From Weissella cibaria (lineage in GTDB: Bacteria > Bacillota > Bacilli > Lactobacillales > Lactobacillaceae): a DNA stretch of 64,000 bases. Within the stretch, counting starts at the first letter, position 1. Every line of letters starts with the position of its first letter. Positions 10,154 to 18,824 of the stretch are shown piece by piece. A model generated the notes under the pieces. That model was given only the letters and a program-made list of their open reading frames with translations, had not been told where the DNA came from and did not search any database. A program made the position numbers and the translations under genes. The DNA is taken from positions 16,139 to 80,138 of the forward strand of contig NZ_SDGK01000006.1 in NCBI RefSeq assembly GCF_004521965.1, given 5' to 3'.

Positions 10154-11986
10154 ATGTGGCGCTTTTTAAAGCGGTTGTTGATTGGAAAGCCATTGAAGAC
10201 CCTGGAAGAAGGCTCGCAACATTTGAGTCGAACCAAGGCATTGGCATTGTTGTCTTCTGATGCGTTGTCATCAGTTGCCTATGGTACGGAGCAAATTACG
10301 ACGGCGTTGATCGCTGCGAGTGCTGCGGCCCTTTGGATGCAGATTCCGATCGCAATTCTGGTTTTGGTGCTGTTGGCAGCGATTACATTGTCATATCGCC
10401 AAATCATTCATGCGTACCCATCAGGTGGTGGTGCGTATGTCGTAACGTCAACTAACTGGGGACGTAACGCAGGACTTGTCGCGGGTGGTTCATTGTTGGT
10501 TGACTACATGCTGACCGTGGCCGTATCTGTTGCGGCAGGTACAGAAGCCATTACTTCAGCAATTCCAGCCTTACATCCCTATGCAGTTGGGATTGGTGTC
10601 GTGATTATCTTGATTTTGATGGGAATCAACTTGCGTGGTGTCCGAGAGTCAGCCGGTTTCTTGATGGTGCCGGTTTACTTCTTTATCTTGATGATTACGG
10701 GGATGGTGCTATATGGTTTGTATAACATCGCTACTGGCCAGGTAGCGTTCCACGCTGCTTCGGCTATCGGTACGACGGGATCAAATATCGGTATCATCTT
10801 GTTCTTGAAGGCGTTCTCAAGTGGTTCATCTTCATTGACTGGTGTTGAAGCAATTTCAAATGCCGTACCAAACTTTAAAGAACCAAAGCCTCGTAATGCA
10901 GCGGCAACGTTGTCAATTATGGCCTTGATTTTGGCCTTCTTCTTTGCCGGGATTACGTTCTTGTCATATTGGTACGGTATTCGTCCAAATGATCACGTCA
11001 CGGTTTTGGCCCAAATTGGTCAAGCAACCTTTGGTCATGGCGTACTGTTCTATTTGTTGCAAATTGCCACAGCTTTGATTTTGGCGGTTGCTGCCAACAC
11101 CGGCTTCTCAGCGTTCCCACAATTGGCCTTTAATTTGGCTAAGGATAAGTTCATGCCGCACATTTACATGGACAAGGGTGATCGTCTAGGCTACTCAAAC
11201 GGTATTATGTCATTGGCCATTGGCGCCATCGTCTTGCTGTTAATCTTTAACGGTTCGACGGAAGCGCTGATTCCATTGTATGCTGTGGGTGTGTTCATTC
11301 CATTTACGTTGTCACAATCAGGAATGATTATTCACTGGTTCCGTGAACGTGAAGGTGTCTGGCTGGGTAAAGCATCAATCAATTTCGTTGGTGCGGCCAT
11401 TTCATTTGCCTTGGTGGTTATCTTATTCTGGATGCACTTCAAGTCAGTTTGGCCTTACTTGATTATCATGCCTGTGCTCATTAAGATGTTCTGGACTGTA
11501 AACAAGCACTACCGCGCTGTCGCGAAGCAATTGCGTGTTTTGTCTAAGGAACCGGTCAAGCGTCATCATTACGATGGTGCGACTGTGATTGTCTTGGTCT
11601 CAAACTTGACGAAGGCAACGGCTGATGCGATTGACTATGCCCAATCAGTGGGTGATCGGGTTTTGGCGATGCACGTTTCGTTTGATTCAAACCCGGAAAA
11701 GGAACATCGTTTGGGCGTGGAATTCAAGCGTGAATTCCCGGATGTCCGCTACGTGGATATTCACTCGTCATATCGCTCAATTACAGAGCCGTCATTACGT
11801 TTCGTGGATGAAATTGCGAAGGGTGCTAAGGAACGTAATCATTCCTTGACCATCTTGATTCCGCAATTCGTACCACGTCACGGTTGGCAAAATGCTTTAC
11901 ACAATCAAAATAGTTTGCGTTTGCGTACGGCGTTGGCCTCACGTGATGTCACGGTATCGACGTACTACTTCCACCTAAAGGAATAG
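10154..11986 (+). CDS. kimA: KimA-type potassium importer (APC superfamily)
   Basis: This 610-aa protein has about 12 membrane segments and a ~140-residue cytosolic C-terminal domain. Landmarks shared with B. subtilis KimA (YdaO) include LLSSDALSSVAYGTEQ, YPSGGGAYVV, the long match around LTGVEAISNAVPNF, ANTGFSAFPQLAFNLA and, in the tail, HSSYRSI. KimA is a high-affinity K+/H+ symporter inhibited by c-di-AMP in Bacillus. It is monocistronic, with ribosome site AATAGGAGCG and a strong hairpin at 12012. I see no ydaO-type c-di-AMP riboswitch upstream. A generic amino-acid permease is less likely given the match along the whole length. Confidence 0.85.
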   Translation: MWRFLKRLLIGKPLKTLEEGSQHLSRTKALALLSSDALSSVAYGTEQITTALIAASAAALWMQIPIAILVLVLLAAITLSYRQIIHAYPSGGGAYVVTSTNWGRNAGLVAGGSLLVDYMLTVAVSVAAGTEAITSAIPALHPYAVGIGVVIILILMGINLRGVRESAGFLMVPVYFFILMITGMVLYGLYNIATGQVAFHAASAIGTTGSNIGIILFLKAFSSGSSSLTGVEAISNAVPNFKEPKPRNAAATLSIMALILAFFFAGITFLSYWYGIRPNDHVTVLAQIGQATFGHGVLFYLLQIATALILAVAANTGFSAFPQLAFNLAKDKFMPHIYMDKGDRLGYSNGIMSLAIGAIVLLLIFNGSTEALIPLYAVGVFIPFTLSQSGMIIHWFREREGVWLGKASINFVGAAISFALVVILFWMHFKSVWPYLIIMPVLIKMFWTVNKHYRAVAKQLRVLSKEPVKRHHYDGATVIVLVSNLTKATADAIDYAQSVGDRVLAMHVSFDSNPEKEHRLGVEFKREFPDVRYVDIHSSYRSITEPSLRFVDEIAKGAKERNHSLTILIPQFVPRHGWQNALHNQNSLRLRTALASRDVTVSTYYFHLKE

Positions 11987-12011
11987 TTGTTAAAAACGAA
12001 TATTTTCATCT

Positions 12012-12060
12012 GCTATCATCAGGAGGTTGTGTTAACCTATTGATGATAGCTTTTATTTTG
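12012..12060 (+). terminator. Terminator of kimA
   Basis: GCTATCATCA pairs with TGATGATAGC, with an inner AGGTT/AACCT helix, followed by TTTTATTTTG. Confidence 0.9.
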
Positions 12061-12099
12061 AAAGCAAAAAAATTTAGAGAAAATAAAGGGATAGAGATA

Positions 12100-13083
12100 A
12101 TGGATTATACCGTTGATGAAGTCCGACAAGAATTACAAGCCATCCGTGAACGAGTGCACCATGGCGAATTATTCGATTCGATGGGAGCTGAGATTGGTCG
12201 CTTGATTGATCAGTTTGATTATGATGCACCAACAACCGTTGAGCAATTAGATGCAGCCACAGCTAGTGCGTTGCAAGAAAAATTGTCTGATTGGCAGACG
12301 GCGTTGATTGCAGGTGAACCGGTGGTGGTTACAGATCAAGACGTATTGGACATGATGACGGGTTTGCGTCAGACTGACCCTGAAGTACGTGATCGTGGTG
12401 TGTTTTTCTTTGTCAGTGATGGCTTACAGAATCATATTTTCAGTGATAACCAAGTTGTTATGATGACACGCTACCTCTTACAGGATTCTGTCTTGTTTTC
12501 ACACATTACTGAAACAAATAATGATGGTATTTTCTTCCGATCATTTGCTGTGTTTATTCTATCAATGTTGAATTATGCTAATCGAACGAACGACTTTGAT
12601 TTGTTTACGGATGATTTGCATGAAATGATGATTGATAACTTAGCGACTTATATTGCGCTGGAACACGACACACGGGGCTTTGTTGAAGGTAAGGGTTGGG
12701 CTCACACATTCTTACACATTGGTAATATGTTGGATGATTTATCAAACGACGATGCTGTGACCCGTGCAGACAAGATTTTCTTATTGACGGTGTTGATTGA
12801 ACGGATTAAGCGTTTGGACACGCCATTGGTCATGGGTGAAAACCGTCGAATTGATAGCTATATCGTGATGTTAGTGAACATGAATCCGCTGTATCGCGAT
12901 TACTTCTTGAAGCAATTAAAGCAATGGCGTCAAGAAATGACCCGTCAGATGCAGCCAGAAGTTGAGGCTGATTGGCATCGCATGTACAACCAACAACGTT
13001 TACTGCAAGGGTTACTATTACGCGAAAAGTTACCTAAAGAAATTTATAATTATCTTAACGAAGCGCGAAACTTTCTAGCGTAA
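12100..13083 (+). CDS. DUF2785 family protein
   Basis: This 327-aa soluble acidic protein of unknown biochemical role has no signal peptide or membrane segment. It carries the patterns RDRGVFFFVSDGL and FVEGKGWAHTFLHIGNML typical of the Firmicutes DUF2785 family, an all-helical protein. I choose ATG 12100 (AAAGGG upstream) over ATG 12040/12043, which falls inside the kimA terminator hairpin. It stands between kimA and ddl as its own unit. Confidence 0.7.
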   Translation: MDYTVDEVRQELQAIRERVHHGELFDSMGAEIGRLIDQFDYDAPTTVEQLDAATASALQEKLSDWQTALIAGEPVVVTDQDVLDMMTGLRQTDPEVRDRGVFFFVSDGLQNHIFSDNQVVMMTRYLLQDSVLFSHITETNNDGIFFRSFAVFILSMLNYANRTNDFDLFTDDLHEMMIDNLATYIALEHDTRGFVEGKGWAHTFLHIGNMLDDLSNDDAVTRADKIFLLTVLIERIKRLDTPLVMGENRRIDSYIVMLVNMNPLYRDYFLKQLKQWRQEMTRQMQPEVEADWHRMYNQQRLLQGLLLREKLPKEIYNYLNEARNFLA

Positions 13084-13151
13084 CTTATCAAGAATTCAGG
13101 AACGTGTTATACTGAGGGTTCCAAATAAATCAGTTTGACAGGGAGATGGAC

Positions 13152-14300
13152 ATGTCAGAAAAGCTAAACATTGCGATGTTCTTTGGTGGTAATTCATCAG
13201 AACACGACGTTTCAAAGCGTTCAGCACGCAACATTTACGATGCAATGGACAAGGAAAAGTACAACGTAACGGTTTTCTTGATTTCTAAGGACGGAATCAT
13301 GATCAATGCCGCTGATTCAAAGCGCGTATTTGATGGTGAAGACGAAGACACGATTGTGGCAGCAGCAAAGTCAAAGATGGACTTGAAGAACCCGCTGGCA
13401 CCAATCGCAGTTTTGGGTGAGATGCCAGAAATTGACTTGTTCTACCCAGTCGTGCACGGTAACTTGGGTGAAGACGGTACGTTGCAGGCGTTGTTCCGCT
13501 TGTTGCAAAAGCCATACATCGGACCCGGTACTGCAGCTTCAGCAATGTCATTTGACAAGGATTTGACGAAGCGTATCTTGAACCAAGCTGGTATCCGTAA
13601 CACGAAGTATGTGTTGTTGACGGATCAAAACTTCCAAGACTACACGTACGAGGGTCTGGTTAAGGAACTTGGTACGGAAGTACTATTCGTTAAGGCTGCC
13701 AAGCAAGGCTCATCAGTTGGTATTTCACGCGTCACAAACGCTGCAGAATTCGAAGTTGGTGTTAAGGACGCTTTGCAATACGACTACAAGGTTTTGGTTG
13801 AAGCAGCGTTGACCAAGCCACGCGAAGTATTCATTTCAATCTTGGGTAATGAACAACCACGTGCATCTCGTTTGGGTGGTATTGTTTTGCCTGAACAAGA
13901 TATTTGGTACGACTACAACAACAAGTTCGTTGATGCGTCAGGCATGGTTTTTGAATTGCCAGTTGAGTTAGGGGATGACCTTGAAAAGGAAATCACTGAC
14001 ATGGCCTTAAACGCTTACAAGGCATTGGGACTTGTTGGGTTGACTCGTATGGACTTTATGATTGACGCTGATGGCACACCATACTTGGGTGAGCCAAACA
14101 CATTGCCTGGCTTTACGAATATCTCATTATATCCACAAATGTGGGAAGTTTCAGGTATCAGCTACACGAACTTGATTGATGAAATTATCAACTACGGTTT
14201 GGCTGAATTCGAACGCAATGCCAAGTTGTCATACGACTTCGTGTCATTGGGTGAAGAGCACGTTGGTGAAAAGAAGTACAACGCCGAGCGCGCTAAGTAA
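13152..14300 (+). CDS. ddl: D-alanine--D-alanine/D-lactate ligase with Phe in the specificity position
   Basis: This 382-aa ATP-grasp enzyme makes the terminal dipeptide or depsipeptide of peptidoglycan precursors. It shows GGNSSEHDVSKRSA, PVVHGNLGEDGT, KAAKQGSSVGISRV and the Mg site MDFMIDADGTPYLGEPNTLPG. The omega-loop reads IWYDYNNKFVDA: the residue after Lys, Tyr216 in E. coli DdlB (KY), is Phe (codon 13926-13928, residue 259). Tyr-to-Phe here is the known hallmark of D-Ala-D-Lac ligases in vancomycin-resistant Leuconostoc, Weissella and lactobacilli. I take ATG 13152 because GGGAG lies 6 nt upstream; ATG 13146 touches that site. Confidence 0.95.
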   Translation: MSEKLNIAMFFGGNSSEHDVSKRSARNIYDAMDKEKYNVTVFLISKDGIMINAADSKRVFDGEDEDTIVAAAKSKMDLKNPLAPIAVLGEMPEIDLFYPVVHGNLGEDGTLQALFRLLQKPYIGPGTAASAMSFDKDLTKRILNQAGIRNTKYVLLTDQNFQDYTYEGLVKELGTEVLFVKAAKQGSSVGISRVTNAAEFEVGVKDALQYDYKVLVEAALTKPREVFISILGNEQPRASRLGGIVLPEQDIWYDYNNKFVDASGMVFELPVELGDDLEKEITDMALNAYKALGLVGLTRMDFMIDADGTPYLGEPNTLPGFTNISLYPQMWEVSGISYTNLIDEIINYGLAEFERNAKLSYDFVSLGEEHVGEKKYNAERAK

Positions 14301-14315
14301 TATGGATTTAAAAAC

Positions 14316-14347
14316 AATCAGTAACAGTGTTGTTGCTGGTTTTTTTA
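14316..14347 (+). terminator. Terminator of ddl
   Basis: AATCAGTAACA pairs with TGTTGCTGGTT (11 bp with G-U pairs), followed by TTTTTT. Confidence 0.85.
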
Positions 14348-14456
14348 TTTGGTGGCATGTGGCAACGCGCGATGCTTAACTAGCTATCGCCACTTTATAA
14401 ACGCCATTATTTAGCGTATAATTTATAGTAAGACAATTTGTAGAAAAGGACTTAAA

Positions 14457-14984
14457 ATGACTGAATCATTTACACCAACTTGGATGATTGATGCAATCTA
14501 CCGTTTGACGCCTGAACAATTAAAGGCTCAAGGAATCAAGGCAGTGCTGACTGACTTGGACAACACGTTGATTGCTTGGAATAACCCAGACGGCACAACG
14601 GAATTGCATGACTGGCTTGAACAAATGAACGAGGCAGGAATCCCCGTAATGATCGTTTCAAATAATTCAGCACCCCGTATCGCACGCGTTGCTGAACCTT
14701 TGAAGTTGCCATTTGTCTCACGTGCTTTGAAGCCACTGACCCGTGGTCTAAACGAAGCCACAACAACGTTTGGCTTGGCAAAGCAAGAAGTTGTCATGGT
14801 CGGCGATCAATTATTAACTGACGTCTGGTCATCTAATAATTATGGCGTTCGAAGCATTTTGGTTAAGCCGCTAATTGAGACTGACCAGTGGAATACAAAG
14901 ATTAATCGTTTTTTTGAAAAGGGTGTTAAGAAGCGCATGTTGAATGCCCACCCAGAACTACAATGGAGGACTACTCTTGATTAG
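14457..14984 (+). CDS. yqeG: YqeG family HAD-IIIA phosphatase
   Basis: This 175-aa HAD-fold phosphatase (substrate uncertain) has DLDNTLIAWN (nucleophile Asp), IVSNNSA (motif II) and MVGDQLLTDVW (motif IV). It is the first gene of the conserved yqeG-yqeH-yhbY-nadD-yqeK-rsfS-yqeM chain of Firmicutes. Its stop overlaps the start of yqeH. AAAAGGAC precedes the ATG. Confidence 0.93.
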   Translation: MTESFTPTWMIDAIYRLTPEQLKAQGIKAVLTDLDNTLIAWNNPDGTTELHDWLEQMNEAGIPVMIVSNNSAPRIARVAEPLKLPFVSRALKPLTRGLNEATTTFGLAKQEVVMVGDQLLTDVWSSNNYGVRSILVKPLIETDQWNTKINRFFEKGVKKRMLNAHPELQWRTTLD

Positions 14985-16119
14985 TGAAACAGAAGTACAA
15001 GGTTACTTGGACGATGGTTTGCGCTGCATTGGTTGTGGCGCTCTGATTCAAACTGAGCGTAAGGGCGAATTGGGTTATGCCCCAATGTCAGCCTTGCTTA
15101 AGGGCTTTGAAAATGAAGAAGTATTGTGCCAACGTTGCTTCCGTTTGCGTCACTATAACGAAATTCAACCCGTTGATTTGACGGATGATGATTTCCGTTT
15201 GTTATTGAATGAGATTTCAACGACTGACTCTTTGGTTGTTTACGTGATGGACGTCTTTGACTTCTCAGGGTCATTGATTCCAGGCTTGCACCGCTTTGTT
15301 GGCAAGAACCCGGTTTTGTTGGTTGGCAACAAGGTTGATGTTTTGCCAAAGTCTTTGAAGCGTTCAAAGATTAAGGATTGGATGCGTCAACAAGCTAATG
15401 TAGCTGGGTTGCGTCCAATTGATGTGATGTTGACTTCAGGTAAGAGCGGTGATGATGTTCCTGAACTGTTGGATATGATTGAAAAGTATCGTGAAGGCCG
15501 TTCAGTTTACGTCGTTGGTGTGACGAACGTTGGTAAGTCAACGTTGATCAACCAAATCATTAAGGATGCAACTGGTGATTCAAAGGATGTCATCACAACG
15601 TCACGTTTCCCAGGAACAACGTTGGATCGTATTGAAATTCCACTTGATGATGACACATTCATTATTGATACACCAGGAATCATTCACCAAGATCAAATGG
15701 CGCACTACTTGGCGCCGAAGGATTTGAAGTACGTTTCACCACAAAAGGAATTGAAGCCAAAGACGTATCAATTGAACCCAGAACAAACGTTGTTCATGGG
15801 GGCCTTGGCCCGTTTTGATTTCATTCAAGGTGATAGGGCCGGCATTACGGCTTACTTTGAAAATAATTTGATGATTCACCGGACGAAGTTGGAAAAGGCG
15901 GATGAGTTCTACAGAAAGCACGCCGGTGAACTATTGATGCCACCAACAACGGAAAACTTAGACATGTTGCCACCATTGCAGCGTCACGAGTTTAAGGTGA
16001 CTGAGAAGACGGATATCGTGATTGATGGATTGGGCTGGATTACAGTTCCAGCCAACACGGTAGTAGCAGGCTGGGCACCCGAGGGTGTTTCAGTATTAAC
16101 ACGAAGGGCAATGATTTAA
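14977..16119 (+). CDS. yqeH: Ribosome biogenesis GTPase YqeH
   Basis: This circularly permuted GTPase is needed for 30S subunit assembly. N-terminal zinc-type cysteines CIGCG and CQRC come first, then G4 (GNKVD), and only afterwards G1 (GVTNVGKST) and G3 (DTPGI). The start is TTG 14977: GGAGG lies 7 nt upstream inside the end of yqeG, and the protein then begins ISETEVQGYLDDGLRCIGC. The 380-aa length is slightly above the Bacillus protein. Translational coupling with yqeG is likely. Confidence 0.94.
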   Translation: MISETEVQGYLDDGLRCIGCGALIQTERKGELGYAPMSALLKGFENEEVLCQRCFRLRHYNEIQPVDLTDDDFRLLLNEISTTDSLVVYVMDVFDFSGSLIPGLHRFVGKNPVLLVGNKVDVLPKSLKRSKIKDWMRQQANVAGLRPIDVMLTSGKSGDDVPELLDMIEKYREGRSVYVVGVTNVGKSTLINQIIKDATGDSKDVITTSRFPGTTLDRIEIPLDDDTFIIDTPGIIHQDQMAHYLAPKDLKYVSPQKELKPKTYQLNPEQTLFMGALARFDFIQGDRAGITAYFENNLMIHRTKLEKADEFYRKHAGELLMPPTTENLDMLPPLQRHEFKVTEKTDIVIDGLGWITVPANTVVAGWAPEGVSVLTRRAMI

Positions 16120-16120
16120 T

Positions 16121-16435
16121 ATGATTTCACTACGCGGTAAGCAAAAGCGTTACCTACGTGCCTCAGCGCACGACATGCGACCACTCTTTAGTATTGGTAA
16201 GCAAGGATTGACACAAAACTGGTTGGACCAACTTTCAGATGCAATTAACAAGCGCGAGTTGTTCAAGGTTAATATCTTGGCAAACTCAGATGTTGAAGTT
16301 GCCGATTTGAAGGAATTTATCGAAGAGAACACGGATATTCAAGTTGTTCAAACGATTGGACACACGCTAGTATTGTTCGGAGAGTCAGCTGACAAAGAGA
16401 ACCGTCGCTACTCTGTCGCCGTTCAAAAAATTTAA
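16121..16435 (+). CDS. yhbY: YhbY/YqeI CRM-domain RNA-binding protein
   Basis: This 104-aa single CRM domain starts LRGKQKRYLRASAHDMRP and contains the KQGL loop (GKQGLTQN) typical of the family. CRM proteins associate with pre-50S or pre-30S ribosomes. It begins 2 nt after yqeH, so the two are coupled. Confidence 0.94.
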   Translation: MISLRGKQKRYLRASAHDMRPLFSIGKQGLTQNWLDQLSDAINKRELFKVNILANSDVEVADLKEFIEENTDIQVVQTIGHTLVLFGESADKENRRYSVAVQKI

Positions 16436-16462
16436 CATCACTCTCGGAGCGGGGGTTCGGGC

Positions 16463-17128
16463 ATGAATAATACAATCGAGAAGACAATGACGCAGGCACG
16501 AGCTGAGCGTAGTTTTGTCGGTGAGACAAAGAAAATTGGTATTTTAGGTGGCACATTTAATCCACCCCACTTGGGACATTTGATGATTGGCGAACAAGTC
16601 GCTGAACAGCTCGGCTTAGATAAAGTTTACTTTATGCCAAATGCTAAGCCGCCGCATGTTGATCCTAAGGGGGCAATCGATCCCTTGCATCGTGCCAAAA
16701 TGGTGCAAGCAGCCATTGCAGGTAACAGCCATTTTGGTTTGGAACTGCTGGAAGTGCAGCGAGGTGGTAAGAGTTATACGTACAACACCATGTTGCAATT
16801 AAAAATTGAGCACCCTAATTATGAATACTATTTCATCATCGGCGGTGATGAAGTCGCTTATCTGAAAACATGGTATCGCATTGATGACTTGTTGAAGTTA
16901 GTGAATTTTGTCGGGGTTAATCGACCAGGACAACCACGAGAATCGGATTATCCAGTGAAATGGGTTGAGGTGCCAAACCTTGAAATCAGTTCAACGGATA
17001 TTCGAAAGCGAATTGCGACCAAGCAGTCGGTTCGTTACTTGCTACCAGATATGGTGGCGGCCTACATTGTAGAAAACGGGTTATACATGGATGACAAACG
17101 AGATGATTTATCGGGGCCGGTACTATAA
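16463..17128 (+). CDS. nadD: Nicotinate-nucleotide adenylyltransferase
   Basis: NadD joins ATP and nicotinate mononucleotide in NAD synthesis. It shows GGTFNPPHLGHL (HxGH nucleotidyltransferase site, near residue 29), PNAKPPH and the C-terminal ISSTDIRKR. The 221 aa include about 24 extra N-terminal residues before KKIGILGG, so a later start is possible, but GGAGCGGGGG precedes ATG 16463. The 3' end overlaps yqeK by 38 nt. Confidence 0.93.
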   Translation: MNNTIEKTMTQARAERSFVGETKKIGILGGTFNPPHLGHLMIGEQVAEQLGLDKVYFMPNAKPPHVDPKGAIDPLHRAKMVQAAIAGNSHFGLELLEVQRGGKSYTYNTMLQLKIEHPNYEYYFIIGGDEVAYLKTWYRIDDLLKLVNFVGVNRPGQPRESDYPVKWVEVPNLEISSTDIRKRIATKQSVRYLLPDMVAAYIVENGLYMDDKRDDLSGPVL

Positions 17129-17690
17129 CGGGTCACGAGCAAGTTTAGTTGCAGCTGCACAAGCTGCTATGTCTGATTACCGTTTCCAGCACGTCCTACG
17201 TGTGGAGGAAATGGCAGTTCGGCTAGCAGACAAGTGGGGCATTGATGCAGAGTTGGCTTCTGTGGCAGCTTTGACGCACGATTACGCCAAGGAACGCTCA
17301 GATGCTGACTTCTTGGCGAAGATTGCGGAAAAGCAATTGGATCCGGATTTGGTTAATTGGGGTAACAACGTTTGGCACGGTATCGTTGGCGCAGAAATGA
17401 TCAAGGATGAGCTGGGCATTCAAAACGAAGATATCCTAACGGCAATTCGTCAGCACACAACAGGTGCCCCTTATATGACGACGCTGAGTCAAATCATTTA
17501 TATGGCAGATTATATTGAAGCAGGGCGTGACTTCCCAAGGGTCGAAGAAGTTCGAGTTTTGGCGTTTGATGACCTTGCGGCTAGTGTGGGATGGCAAACG
17601 GGCCACACATTAGCGTACCTCATTGAAAAGCGCGTGCCGGTTTATCCGGGAACGCTTTTGACTTACAACGCATGGAGTGTAGAGAAGTAA
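17091..17690 (+). CDS. yqeK: HD-domain phosphohydrolase YqeK (Ap4A hydrolase type)
   Basis: This 199-aa HD protein has the metal-binding set H..HD..D: an early His in YRFQHVLRVEEM, LTHDYAKERSD, then WHGIVGAEM and IRQHTTGAP. YqeK proteins split diadenosine tetraphosphate symmetrically. The start lies within nadD in another frame; ATG 17091 and ATG 17103 are both possible. It ends in TAATG with rsfS. Confidence 0.9.
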   Translation: MTNEMIYRGRYYNGSRASLVAAAQAAMSDYRFQHVLRVEEMAVRLADKWGIDAELASVAALTHDYAKERSDADFLAKIAEKQLDPDLVNWGNNVWHGIVGAEMIKDELGIQNEDILTAIRQHTTGAPYMTTLSQIIYMADYIEAGRDFPRVEEVRVLAFDDLAASVGWQTGHTLAYLIEKRVPVYPGTLLTYNAWSVEK

Positions 17691-18061
17691 TGGAAAACAA
17701 AGTAAACGAAATGTTGGAAGTAGCTGTTAAGGCCGCCGATCAAAAGCGCGCTGAAAACTTGATGGCTTTGGACATTCACGAAATTAGCTTGGTGGCAGAT
17801 GCCTACCTTATTTTGGATGCCCCAACGCAACGCCAAGTTTTGGCAATTGTTGATGAAATCGAAGACAAGATGGCTGAAGCAGGATTCGAGTTGCAACGCC
17901 ACGAAGGCCGTCGTGAAGGTGAATGGGTCTTGATGGACTTTGGTGACTTGTTCGTCCACGTATTCAAGGATGAGATGCGTCAATTCTACAACTTGGAAAA
18001 GTTGTGGGGCGCTGCACCCGAAATTGATATCGACCACTGGATTGTTAAGGAAGAGTTCTAA
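17690..18061 (+). CDS. rsfS: Ribosomal silencing factor RsfS
   Basis: This 123-aa protein binds L14 on the 50S subunit and blocks subunit joining when nutrients are short. It shows DIHEISLVADAYLI, HEGRREGEWVLMDFGDLFVH and the aromatic C-terminal YNLEKLWGAAP. ATG 17690 overlaps the yqeK stop (TAATG). An in-frame ATG at 17672 would add six residues but uses up the GGAG site. Confidence 0.95.
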   Translation: MENKVNEMLEVAVKAADQKRAENLMALDIHEISLVADAYLILDAPTQRQVLAIVDEIEDKMAEAGFELQRHEGRREGEWVLMDFGDLFVHVFKDEMRQFYNLEKLWGAAPEIDIDHWIVKEEF

Positions 18062-18807
18062 TGAATTATCAAACTTTTGCGAAGTTGTATGACGACCTGT
18101 TCGATGAGGATGCATACGCTGATTGGTTCCAATACGCTACTAGGTTCATTAAGAACAAAGATGGTAAGTTATTAGAATTAGCGGGTGGTGCAGGTCGATT
18201 GGCTATCCAATTAAAGCAGGCTGGGTACGAAGAAGTCACGGTCTTTGATTTATCAACTGAAATGTTGGCTTTGGCAGCACAACACGCACAGGAAGCAGAT
18301 GTGATGTTGCCACTAATTGAAGGTGATATGCGTGAATGGTCAGATTACGAGCAAAAGTTTGCAACCATTACGTCGTTTGCGGATTCTTTCAATTATCTGG
18401 CGTCTGAAGAAGAAACGCTGCAAGCCTTTAAGCAAGTTGCAGCTCACTTGGAAGATGATGGTCAATTTTTGTTTGACGTGATTTCGCCTTGGCAGACCGA
18501 TGTGTACTATCCGGGTTATATGTACAATTGGCACGATGATGAGACGGCATTTATGTGGTCATCATATGGTGTTGAGGAGCAAGCTCACACAGTAGAACAC
18601 GAGTTAACGTTCTTTGTTTACAATGAAGAAATTGATGGCTTCCAACAAATTCAAGAAGTGCACACAGAGCGCACGTACGAGTTAGAAACATATAAGCGCT
18701 TGTTGACTGAAGCTGGTTTTACCAACATTGAGGTATTGGCCGACTTTGGGCGCGAAACAGTAACGGTTGAATCGCCACGTTGGTTCTTTAACGCAACGAA
18801 AGCTTAA
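18061..18807 (+). CDS. yqeM: Class I SAM-dependent methyltransferase YqeM
   Basis: This 248-aa Rossmann-fold methyltransferase has motif I LLELAGGAGRLAIQL and the post-I acidic residue in VTVFDLSTEML. The substrate is not established. It starts at the A of the rsfS stop codon, so the two are translationally coupled. It is the standard seventh gene of the yqe cluster. Confidence 0.88.
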   Translation: MNYQTFAKLYDDLFDEDAYADWFQYATRFIKNKDGKLLELAGGAGRLAIQLKQAGYEEVTVFDLSTEMLALAAQHAQEADVMLPLIEGDMREWSDYEQKFATITSFADSFNYLASEEETLQAFKQVAAHLEDDGQFLFDVISPWQTDVYYPGYMYNWHDDETAFMWSSYGVEEQAHTVEHELTFFVYNEEIDGFQQIQEVHTERTYELETYKRLLTEAGFTNIEVLADFGRETVTVESPRWFFNATKA

Positions 18808-18824
18808 AAAGGAGTGAGCTGGTA

